A DNA stretch of 13,718 nucleotides, from contig JAKAGJ010000005.1 of NCBI GenBank assembly GCA_021815655.1, positions 1 through 13,718 on the forward strand, given 5' to 3'. Shown one piece after another: positions 1 through 5,855 of this stretch. The DNA is from Deltaproteobacteria bacterium. Lineage in GTDB: Bacteria; Desulfobacterota; Desulfarculia; Desulfarculales; Desulfarculaceae. A program made the position numbers and the translations under genes. Under the pieces are notes generated by a model that did no database searches, had not been told where the DNA came from, and saw nothing but the letters and a program-made list of their open reading frames with translations. The first letter of the stretch is position 1. Each line of letters begins with the position of its first letter.

Positions 1-2
1 TG

Positions 3-1589
3 TTGGCGCTGCTGGGCCTGCTGCACTGGGGGGGGCCGCCGGCGCTCATCAAGCTGGGTCTGGGGCGGGCGGCCCAGTCCGGGCAGCCGGGCTGGCTCCT
101 GCTCTCCGCGCCCGGGGGGGCGCCGGTCTGGGCGCCTCCGGGGCAGCCCCTGCCCAACCCGGCTGGCGGCACCCTGGTGGCCTATGCCCTGTGGCGGGCC
201 CCCCAGAGCGGGGAGTACGCCTTCAACCTCACCGGCAGCCCGCCGCCCCACCTGGTGGGGCTAAGCCTGGGCCTGGACGGCCAGCCCGTGGTCTCCCTGG
301 AGGAGGACCGGCGGGGGCAGGTCAGGCTGGAGCTTGGCGCGGGGCCGCACCTGCTGCGCCTGGAGGTGGCGGATCGCGGCAAGGGTCAGGGTTGGGGCCA
401 GGTGCAGGTCTACGCCCCCGGCGGGCCGAGCGCCGATCTGCTGGCCCAGGACGGACCGCGCTCTCCCCCGGCGGCGAGCATAGAGGCCTGGTGGCGGCTC
501 CTGTGCTGGTTGGGCGACCCGGCCCTGGCCGGGGGTCTGGCCAGCCTGGCCACCATGCTGCTGGTGCTCTTGCCCTTGTGCCTGGCCGGCGGCTGGAGGG
601 GCCTGGCCGCCTGGGTGGGCATCATCCTGCTGCCGGCCCTGCTGTTGCCCGGTCCGCCCCAGCGCACTCCCTTCCTGGGCGGGCCTCTCATCAAGAAGCT
701 TCAGGACGAGGGGCCGGCCTATGTGGTGATCGGCAACTCCCTGGCCGAGGGCAGCGTGCACCGTGGCCTGTTGGCCCGCCTGGCCGGGGGCAACGTCGTC
801 AAGCTCACCTATTCCGGCTCCGAAACCACCATCCACTACCTGTTGTTCAAACACGTGCTGCTGGCCTCGGGCGTGCGCCCCCGGGTGACCTTCATCTTCA
901 CCCAGGACAACTCCCTGACCAACCCCCACCTGATGGTCTTTCCCAAGGCCTTCGCCACTCTTTCGCCCCAGGGGCGCGACCCACTGGTGGAGCGTCTGGT
1001 CTTTGGCGGGATGTCCCCGAGCCGTGCCCTGGACCAGGCCTTGGGACGGGTGTTTCGGGTCCGGGCCTATCAGGACCAGTGGAGCCAGGCGGTGCCCGGC
1101 CTGGCCCTGGAACTGGCCCAGGCCGGCGCCGCGGCCCTGGGCCAGCCCGGAGACGCCAAGCTGCGCAAGCACGCCAACGCCCGCTTCAGCCTGGAGCGCC
1201 TGCGCCAGCGGCCGGAGGGTAACGGCGGCCAGCGTCCGGACCGCTGGGAGACTCCTTACGATCCCGAACAATATCTGGATTTCGATCAGGTGCTGGGCGG
1301 CTCGTTTCTGCCCCACTTCATCACCCTGGCCCGGGAGCGGGGGCTGAAGCTGGTTTTCGTGCGCATGCCGCACCGTCCCGGCCCTGAGGGGCCGCCGCCT
1401 CAGGACCCGCGCCTGGAGCGCTACGTGGGGCGCCTGGCGGAGTACCTGCGTGCCCAGGGCATGGGCTTCCACGACTTCACCGGCGACCCCGGGCTGCCCC
1501 AGGCCATGTTCCTGGAAGACGACCACATCTCCGATGCCGAGGGCTTCACCCGGCTGTTTTATGAACGCCTGCGCGAGGTCTTCCCATGA
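3..1589 (+). CDS. SGNH-like envelope protein with PA14-like domain, partner of MBOAT acyltransferase (5' partial)
   Basis: The frame is open to the window edge, so the true start lies upstream and residue numbers count from the first visible codon (TTG). Residues about 58-138 read as a beta-rich domain with a PA14-like pattern: 'SGEYAFNL', then 'GLDGQPV', then 'GAGPHLLRLEV'. Two hydrophobic helices follow (about 173-196 and 199-217). The C-terminal half looks like an SGNH/GDSL hydrolase: 'VVIGNSLAEG' at 242-250 fits block I with Ser246 as nucleophile, and 'EDDHIS' at 505-510 fits the acid-His block V. The gene overlaps the next start by 4 bp (ATGA), implying translational coupling. In AlgI/AlgJ, PatA/PatB and DltB/DltD systems an SGNH protein takes the acyl group from the MBOAT protein and passes it to an extracytoplasmic polymer. 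That role is inferred here; the SGNH assignment is moderately sure and the PA14 call is tentative. Confidence 0.72.
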   Translation: MALLGLLHWGGPPALIKLGLGRAAQSGQPGWLLLSAPGGAPVWAPPGQPLPNPAGGTLVAYALWRAPQSGEYAFNLTGSPPPHLVGLSLGLDGQPVVSLEEDRRGQVRLELGAGPHLLRLEVADRGKGQGWGQVQVYAPGGPSADLLAQDGPRSPPAASIEAWWRLLCWLGDPALAGGLASLATMLLVLLPLCLAGGWRGLAAWVGIILLPALLLPGPPQRTPFLGGPLIKKLQDEGPAYVVIGNSLAEGSVHRGLLARLAGGNVVKLTYSGSETTIHYLLFKHVLLASGVRPRVTFIFTQDNSLTNPHLMVFPKAFATLSPQGRDPLVERLVFGGMSPSRALDQALGRVFRVRAYQDQWSQAVPGLALELAQAGAAALGQPGDAKLRKHANARFSLERLRQRPEGNGGQRPDRWETPYDPEQYLDFDQVLGGSFLPHFITLARERGLKLVFVRMPHRPGPEGPPPQDPRLERYVGRLAEYLRAQGMGFHDFTGDPGLPQAMFLEDDHISDAEGFTRLFYERLREVFP

Positions 1590-3007
1590 GCTTCACCAGC
1601 CTGGCCTATGTCATCTTCCTGGCCGGGGTGCTGGGCCTGTACTGGTGCCTGGGGCGGCGCTGGCAGAACCGGTTGCTGCTGGCGGCCAGCTGGGGCTTCT
1701 ACGGCTATGTGAGCCCCTGGTTCCTGGCCCTGCTCCTGGGCCTGACCCTGACCTGCCACGTGTGCGCCCGGGGCATGGCGCGTTACCCGCGCCGGGGCAA
1801 GTGGCTGTTGGCCCTGGCCCTGACGGTGTGCCTGGGGGCGCTGGGGCTCTTCAAATACCTGGATTTCTTTTTGGGCAACCTGTCGGCCCTGCTGGCGGCC
1901 CTGGGGCTGCCCAGCTTCCGGGCCGGGCTGGGTCTGATCCTGCCCCTGGGGATATCCTTCTACACCTTCCTGCTGGTGGGCTATGTCCTGGACGTGCGGG
2001 CCGGGCGCTTGGCCCCGGTGGCGAGTTGGGCCAGCCTGGCCCTGCTGGCCGCCTTTTTCCCCACCTTGCAGGCCGGCCCCATAGAGCGCGGCGGGCACCT
2101 GCTGCCCCAGATCGACAGCCCCCGCCGGCTGACCCCCGAGGGCCTGCGCCAGGGGCTGACGCTGCTTATCTGGGGCTTTTTCCAAAAGCTCATCGTGGCC
2201 GACAACCTGGCCCTGGTGGCCAACAAGATTTTCGCCCTCCAGGACCCGGACTTCTGGCTCTTGTGGACCGGGGTGCTGGCCTTCACCTTCCAGATACTGG
2301 CCGATTTCTCCGGCTACACCGACATCGCCCGGGGCAGCGCCAAGCTCCTGGGCTTCGACCTGCTGCCCAACTTCGACCGGCCCTACCTGGCCAGCTCGCC
2401 GGCGGACTTCTGGCGGCGCTGGCACATGTCGCTGTCCTACTGGCTGCGCGACTACGTCTACATCCCCCTGGGCGGGTCGCGGCGCGGCCCCTGGCGGCGG
2501 GGCCTCAACATCCTGCTGACCTTCCTGGCCTCGGGGCTCTGGCACGGTGCCAGTTGGAACTTTGTGCTCTGGGGCCTGTACCACGGCCTATTGGTGCTGC
2601 TGGAGCGGGTTTGGCGGGACGTGGCCCCGCGAGGGCTGCGGGAGGCGGCCTGGCTGGCGCCGCTGAAGGTGGCGGGGACCTTCGCCCTGGTGGCGGCGGG
2701 CTGGCTGTTGTTCCGCGAGACGGACCTGGCCTGGCTCTGGCGCTACTTGAGCCTGTCGCCCTGGGGACCGGCGGGCGGCTCGGGCCTGGTGACGGCCTAC
2801 CTGTTGTGCACCGTGCTGCTCTATGCCTCGCCCTTGGCCGGCCACGCCCTGTGGGTGGGGCTGCGCCGCCAGGCCCTGGCCGGCGGCCGACCCTCCCTGG
2901 CGGCGGCCCTGGACCGCCTGGCTCCCCTGGGGTCGGCCTTGATGTTTCTCTTGATACTGGCCCTGGCCAACCCCGACGCCGTGAATTTCATCTACTTCCG
3001 GTTCTAG
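1586..3007 (+). CDS. MBOAT family O-acyltransferase (AlgI-like)
   Basis: A 473-residue polytopic membrane protein, close to the length of AlgI and PatA. Hydrophobic helices run throughout. Family signatures are clear: 'PLGISFYTFLLVGYVLDV' (120-137), 'DFSGYTDIARG' (240-250), 'DFWRRWHMSLSYWLRDYVY' (274-292) followed by 'IPLGGSRRG', and 'SGLWHGASWNFVLWG' (316-330). His320 in the WHG motif is the expected catalytic histidine (equivalent to AlgI His322) and His280 is the second conserved histidine. Members move acyl groups from a cytoplasmic donor across the membrane for O-acylation of alginate, peptidoglycan, teichoic acid or other glycans. The start is fixed by the ATGA overlap with the upstream SGNH gene. 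The acceptor polymer cannot be told from the sequence. Family call is firm; substrate unknown. Confidence 0.93.
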   Translation: MSFTSLAYVIFLAGVLGLYWCLGRRWQNRLLLAASWGFYGYVSPWFLALLLGLTLTCHVCARGMARYPRRGKWLLALALTVCLGALGLFKYLDFFLGNLSALLAALGLPSFRAGLGLILPLGISFYTFLLVGYVLDVRAGRLAPVASWASLALLAAFFPTLQAGPIERGGHLLPQIDSPRRLTPEGLRQGLTLLIWGFFQKLIVADNLALVANKIFALQDPDFWLLWTGVLAFTFQILADFSGYTDIARGSAKLLGFDLLPNFDRPYLASSPADFWRRWHMSLSYWLRDYVYIPLGGSRRGPWRRGLNILLTFLASGLWHGASWNFVLWGLYHGLLVLLERVWRDVAPRGLREAAWLAPLKVAGTFALVAAGWLLFRETDLAWLWRYLSLSPWGPAGGSGLVTAYLLCTVLLYASPLAGHALWVGLRRQALAGGRPSLAAALDRLAPLGSALMFLLILALANPDAVNFIYFRF

Positions 3008-3010
3008 GCC

Positions 3011-3037
3011 GCCGGGGAGAGGGCGCCGCGCCCCGGC
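3011..3037. terminator. GC-rich hairpin between convergent genes (possible terminator)
   Basis: The 97-bp gap between the convergent MBOAT and crotonase stop codons contains a 7-bp perfect inverted repeat (GCCGGGG / CCCCGGC) around a 13-base loop. There is no T-run on either side, so it is not a classical intrinsic terminator. It may help stop or protect transcripts arriving from both sides. Weak call. Confidence 0.28.
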
Positions 3038-3104
3038 CCTGGAAAGAGGCCAGCTCCCTCGGCGAGCCGGGGCGCTCTGTCCCTGGCCGGGGCGGTGGCC
3101 GGCC

Positions 3105-3965
3105 CTACAACAGCGGCTCCTTCCACCAGGGATAGAAGTCTGGCAGGTCCTGGGTGGGGCTCAGGGTGAACTTGGGCGGGCGTTTTTCCAAAAAGGCCCG
3201 CACCCCCTCGCGGGCGTCGGCCTGGCGCCCGGACCACAGAAAGACCTGGGAGTCGATCAGATGCACCGACTGGGGGTCGGGCTGGATCTGGTTGCGCCAC
3301 AACAGGGCCTTGTTGAGGGTCACGGACATGGCCGAGGTGTGCTGGGCGATCTCGCGGGCCAGCTCCCAGGCCTTGGGCAGCACCTGCTCCTGGGGCAGCA
3401 CATAGTTGAAAAGACCGCTGTGGGCCTCCTCTTGGGCGGTAAAGACGCGGCCGGTGCAGGCCAGCTCCATGGCCTTGGCCATGCCCACCAGCCGGGGCAG
3501 GAACCAGGAGGAGCAGGCCTCCATCACCACCCCCCGCCGGGCGAAGACCAGCCCCAGCTTGGCGTCGGCGGCGGCCACGCGCATGTCCATGGCCAGGGTC
3601 ATGGTCAGGCCCACGCCCACGGCCGGGCCGTTGATGGCCGCGATCACCGGCTTGCGGCAGCGGTGGAAGGCCAGGGCCACCTGGCCGCCGCCGTCGCGGT
3701 GCTCGGCCAGGCGCGGCGGGGTGCCGTCGGCTTTGCGGCGGTCGAAGGTCTCGCCCCCGCCGGAGAGATCGGCGCCGGCGCAGAAGGCCCGCCCGGCGCC
3801 GGTGACCACCACGGCGCGCACGCCGTCGTCCTGGTCGGCCATGGTCATGACCTGTTTCAATTCCTCGCGCATCACCGGGGTGAAGGCGTTAAGCTGCTGG
3901 GGACGGTTGAGGGTCACCAGGGCCACCTGCTCCTTGACCTCGTACTTGACCTGCGTCAGCTCCAT
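3105..3965 (-). CDS. crotonase-fold enoyl-CoA hydratase/isomerase family protein
   Basis: A 286-residue crotonase superfamily protein acting on CoA thioesters. 'FCAGADL' (61-67) forms the first oxyanion-hole loop and 'INGPAVGVGLTMTLAMDMRVAA' (111-132) the second. 'RGVVMEACSSWFLPRLVG' (144-161) and 'TGRVF' (171-175) mark the subgroup. By hand alignment to rat enoyl-CoA hydratase, the positions of Glu144 and Glu164 are Thr121 and Phe141, so both classical hydratase acids are absent. Glu149 in 'VMEACSS' instead lines up with the 'PEGCSS' glutamate region of peroxisomal enoyl-CoA isomerases. A delta3-delta2 isomerase or another crotonase reaction is therefore at least as likely as hydration. The start has GGAGGG (3971-3976 on the complement) 5 bases upstream. 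The gene is divergent from the sigma-54 activator, suggesting the same pathway. Family sure; reaction uncertain. Confidence 0.9.
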   Translation of the reverse strand: MELTQVKYEVKEQVALVTLNRPQQLNAFTPVMREELKQVMTMADQDDGVRAVVVTGAGRAFCAGADLSGGGETFDRRKADGTPPRLAEHRDGGGQVALAFHRCRKPVIAAINGPAVGVGLTMTLAMDMRVAAADAKLGLVFARRGVVMEACSSWFLPRLVGMAKAMELACTGRVFTAQEEAHSGLFNYVLPQEQVLPKAWELAREIAQHTSAMSVTLNKALLWRNQIQPDPQSVHLIDSQVFLWSGRQADAREGVRAFLEKRPPKFTLSPTQDLPDFYPWWKEPLL

Positions 3966-4058
3966 CTCGGCCCTCCGGGGGATTGATTGATTGCCGCCCA
4001 GGGTAGCACAACCCGGGGGCGCGGCCCAATATCCTGACGCGCCACGGCCGGCGGGCCC

Positions 4059-4087
4059 TTGACTTTATGGCCAGGCGTGCGATTTTT
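4059..4087 (+). promoter_or_regulatory. weak sigma-70-like promoter for the activator gene
   Basis: TTGACT at 4059-4064 matches five of six bases of the -35 consensus. At 17-bp spacing the -10 position holds ATTTTT (4082-4087), a poor match. It sits about 50 bp ahead of the regulator start in the divergent intergenic region. It is offered as the best vegetative promoter candidate here, with low confidence. Confidence 0.27.
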
Positions 4088-4123
4088 CATCCATACCCGC
4101 CCTGGCGGCGGACGCCATTCCCT

Positions 4124-4130
4124 GGGGAAG
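4124..4130 (+). promoter_or_regulatory. ribosome binding site fixing the activator start
   Basis: GGGGAAG lies 6 bases ahead of the ATG at 4137. It supports this ATG over the in-frame TTG at 4059, which has no such site and would add 26 residues (rich in Arg, Gly and Pro) ahead of the PAS domain. Confidence 0.6.
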
Positions 4131-4136
4131 ATAGCC

Positions 4137-5537
4137 ATGGCTGATTTTGACCTGGAGGACATCCCGCCCGAGCTCTTGCGGGCGCTCCTTGACAACCCCT
4201 ACGAGTCCCAGATCCTGGTGGACAAGGAGGGGGTGGTGCGCTTCCTGAGCTCCCACAGCGAGGACATCTACGGCAAGACCCACGCCGAGGTGCTGGGCAT
4301 GCACGTCAACGACCTCAATCCCGAGAGCCAGTTACCCCGGGTGCTCAAGTCCGGGCGGGCCGAAATCGGCCAACTGCTGCGCATCCGGGGCAAGGAGCGC
4401 CTGGTGGCCAGGTTGCCCCTGCGCGACGCCCAGGGCCAGGTCGTGGGCGCCGTGGGCAAGCTCATGTCCTGGCACCCCCAGAAGATCAAGAAGATGGCCC
4501 GGCAACTGGAACTGCTGGAGAGCAAGCTGAGCTACTACGAGCAGGAGCTAAGACACCTCTACCGCAGCCGCTACACCCTGGATCGCTACATCGGCGAGTC
4601 CAAGAAGGTCCAAGACCTGCGCCGGGCCGCGGCCCAGGCGGCGGCCAGCGACCTGCCGGTCTTGATAACCGGCGAGACGGGCACGGGCAAGGAAATCCTG
4701 GCCCACGCCATCCACCAGCTCTCCAGCCGCCGCGACAAGGCCCTGGTCAAGGTCAACTGCGCCTCCATCCCCCAGGAGCTGTTCGAGTCCGAGCTCTTTG
4801 GCTATGAGGGCGGGGCCTTTACCGGGGCCAACCGCCAGGGCAAGCCCGGCAAATTCGAGCTGGCCCATCTGGGCACCATTTTTCTGGACGAGGTGGGCGA
4901 GCTGCCGGTGGCCATGCAGGTGAAGCTCTTGCGCGTCATCCAGGAGCGTGAGGTGGAGCGGGTGGGCGGCACCCGCACCCTGCGCCTGGACTTCCGGGTC
5001 ATCGCCGCCACCAACCGCAATCTGCGCGACATGATCGCCGCCGGCGGCTTTCGCGGCGATCTCTTCTACCGCCTGAACATCTTTCCCCTGCGCACCCCGG
5101 CCCTGCGCGAGATACCCGAAGACATCCCCCGCCTGGCCTACCACGTGCTGACCCAGCTCAAGCAGCGCAACCAGCTCGCCCCCCAGCGCATCGCGCCGGC
5201 GGCCATGGAGCTACTCATGGCCTATCCCTGGCCGGGCAACGTGCGCGAGCTGCAAAACGCCCTGGAGCGTGCTGCCGTGGAGGCCGGCGAGGGTCCGCTC
5301 TTGGCCGAGCACCTGCCGCCGGAGCTGCGCGGTAAGGAGCCCCGGGAGGTCCCGGCGGTGGGGAGGCTGGGCAGCCTCAAGGAGGAGATGGCCGGCTTCG
5401 AACGCCAGGTTTTGCGGCGCGCCCTGGAGCAGACAGGGGGCAATCGCACCAAGGCGGCCTCGTTGTTGGGCATTCACCGCACGGGTCTGTACCAGAAGCT
5501 TAAGCGCCACGGCCTGGAGGACCAGGCTAACGAATAA
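4137..5537 (+). CDS. sigma-54-dependent transcriptional activator (PAS, AAA+, Fis-type HTH)
   Basis: A 466-residue one-component enhancer-binding protein. Residues about 15-112 form a PAS-type sensor ('ILVDKEGVVRFLS', then 'EVLGMHVNDL'). A charged, probably coiled-coil linker runs 117-145. The AAA+ domain has Walker A 'GETGTGKE' (179-186), the sigma-54 contact loop 'GAFTGA' (226-231), Walker B 'GTIFLDE' (246-252), and 'FRGDLFYRLNIFPL' (305-318) with the arginine finger region. The C-terminal helix-turn-helix is 'GGNRTKAASLLGIHRTGLYQKLKRHGL' in two parts: 'GGNRTKAASLLG' (434-445) and 'IHRTGLYQKLKRHGL' (446-460). An intact GAFTGA loop means it should remodel sigma-54 polymerase. No receiver domain is present, so it is not a response regulator; the PAS domain presumably senses a small ligand. 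It lies just upstream of palindromes and a -24/-12 promoter, so it likely controls the beta-oxidation operon. The ligand is unknown. Confidence 0.95.
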   Translation: MADFDLEDIPPELLRALLDNPYESQILVDKEGVVRFLSSHSEDIYGKTHAEVLGMHVNDLNPESQLPRVLKSGRAEIGQLLRIRGKERLVARLPLRDAQGQVVGAVGKLMSWHPQKIKKMARQLELLESKLSYYEQELRHLYRSRYTLDRYIGESKKVQDLRRAAAQAAASDLPVLITGETGTGKEILAHAIHQLSSRRDKALVKVNCASIPQELFESELFGYEGGAFTGANRQGKPGKFELAHLGTIFLDEVGELPVAMQVKLLRVIQEREVERVGGTRTLRLDFRVIAATNRNLRDMIAAGGFRGDLFYRLNIFPLRTPALREIPEDIPRLAYHVLTQLKQRNQLAPQRIAPAAMELLMAYPWPGNVRELQNALERAAVEAGEGPLLAEHLPPELRGKEPREVPAVGRLGSLKEEMAGFERQVLRRALEQTGGNRTKAASLLGIHRTGLYQKLKRHGLEDQANE

Positions 5538-5551
5538 CCTCGACGACTAGT

Positions 5552-5567
5552 GTATATAATTATATAC
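5552..5567. promoter_or_regulatory. upstream activator site 1 (perfect 16-bp palindrome)
   Basis: GTATATAATTATATAC is a perfect palindrome starting 14 bp after the activator stop codon. Its centre is about 244 bp upstream of the predicted sigma-54 transcription start. It shares both 7-bp arms with site 2. A Fis-type activator binds such dyads as a dimer, so it is a likely enhancer for the neighbouring regulator. Binding is inferred. Confidence 0.68.
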
Positions 5568-5570
5568 GAT

Positions 5571-5588
5571 TGTATAATTTGTTCTACA
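5571..5588. promoter_or_regulatory. degenerate third palindrome (possible weak activator site)
   Basis: The 18-mer beginning TGTATAAT and ending TCTACA keeps the outer TGTA-N10-TACA of site 2 and agrees with it at 13 of 18 positions. Its centre is 20 bp from site 1, close to two helical turns, so two dimers could sit on the same DNA face. Low confidence because the DNA is AT-rich. Confidence 0.33.
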
Positions 5589-5664
5589 TAAGTATTCCGG
5601 GTGGGCTCAATATAGCTAATATGTAATTATCAGGCCCAAATTTGTGCAATCAGCCCGGGAGAGA

Positions 5665-5682
5665 TGTATATATTTATATACA
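5665..5682. promoter_or_regulatory. upstream activator site 2 (18-bp inverted repeat)
   Basis: TGTATATA-TT-TATATACA is an 8-2-8 inverted repeat whose inner 16 bp differ from site 1 only in one of the two spacer bases. Its centre is 114 bp from site 1 and about 130 bp upstream of the predicted transcription start, the usual range for sigma-54 enhancers. It probably binds the adjacent activator. Confidence 0.7.
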
Positions 5683-5738
5683 CCAGCCCGCCTTAATTAC
5701 CGCGCCAGCAGCGGGCCAACCGCGAGTCTCCTCTAATT

Positions 5739-5751
5739 AATCAACAATATG
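5739..5751 (+). promoter_or_regulatory. IHF-like binding site
   Basis: AATCAACAATATG matches the IHF consensus WATCAANNNNTTR at every fixed position but one (A for the first T of TTR). An A/T-rich run lies just upstream. It sits between activator site 2 and the -24 element, centred about 58 bp before the predicted start. This is where IHF bends DNA at many sigma-54 promoters. Whether the host IHF keeps the E. coli-type consensus is not known. Confidence 0.5.
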
Positions 5752-5776
5752 AGCATGATGGCCAGGAGCGTCCGGT

Positions 5777-5792
5777 GGGCACGGTGCTTGCT
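5777..5792 (+). promoter_or_regulatory. sigma-54 promoter (-24/-12)
   Basis: GGGCACGGTGCTTGCT compares with the consensus TGGCACG-N4-TTGCW and differs only in the first base. The invariant GG (5778-5779) and GC (5790-5791) are separated by exactly 10 bp. Transcription should start near 5803, giving a leader of about 53 bases before the ATG at 5856. An activator with an intact GAFTGA loop is encoded directly upstream, which strongly supports the call. Confidence 0.85.
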
Positions 5793-5817
5793 TTATTGGG
5801 CGGCGTTCGCGTCTCAC

Positions 5818-5835
5818 ATTCATGCCGGCATCAAT
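5818..5835. promoter_or_regulatory. leader dyad, possible repressor operator
   Basis: ATTCATGCCGGCATCAAT is symmetrical at 8 of 9 base pairs, with a perfect 10-bp core ATGCCGGCAT. It lies about 15-32 bases downstream of the predicted start and just ahead of the ribosome binding site. It is unrelated in sequence to the upstream palindromes, so a different DNA-binding protein, such as a TetR- or GntR-type repressor encoded elsewhere, could use it. No loop-forming spacer is present, so an RNA hairpin is less likely. Confidence 0.38.
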
Positions 5836-5855
5836 AAGTTTAGGAGCACCAAGCC

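Larger units (their letters stand above)
5538..5855 (+). promoter_or_regulatory. AT-rich regulatory region of the beta-oxidation operon
   Basis: This 318-bp gene-free stretch has many A/T runs at 5551-5750, in sharp contrast to the GC-rich coding DNA on both sides. In order it holds palindrome 1, a degenerate third palindrome, palindrome 2, an IHF-like site, a sigma-54 promoter, a leader dyad and the ribosome binding site of the acyl-CoA dehydrogenase gene. No convincing small gene is seen: the ATG at 5749 opens only an out-of-frame reading of the next gene. No terminator follows the activator gene, so read-through from it into the operon is possible. Confidence 0.75.

Noticed and set aside
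1450..3135. 561-residue plus-strand frame overlapping the SGNH and MBOAT genes
   Set aside because: It is a Gly/Pro/Ala/Arg-rich shadow of the MBOAT gene, which has all its family motifs in its own frame.
4079..4092. GG-N10-GC on the minus strand ahead of the divergent crotonase
   Set aside because: Only the GG, GC and a few bases fit (TGGATG...TCGCA); too poor to call a sigma-54 promoter, and no activator palindrome lies nearby.
4059..4136. Upstream TTG start for the sigma-54 activator
   Set aside because: The TTG overlaps a -35-like element and has no ribosome site, while ATG 4137 has GGGGAAG at good spacing and the extra residues look non-coding.
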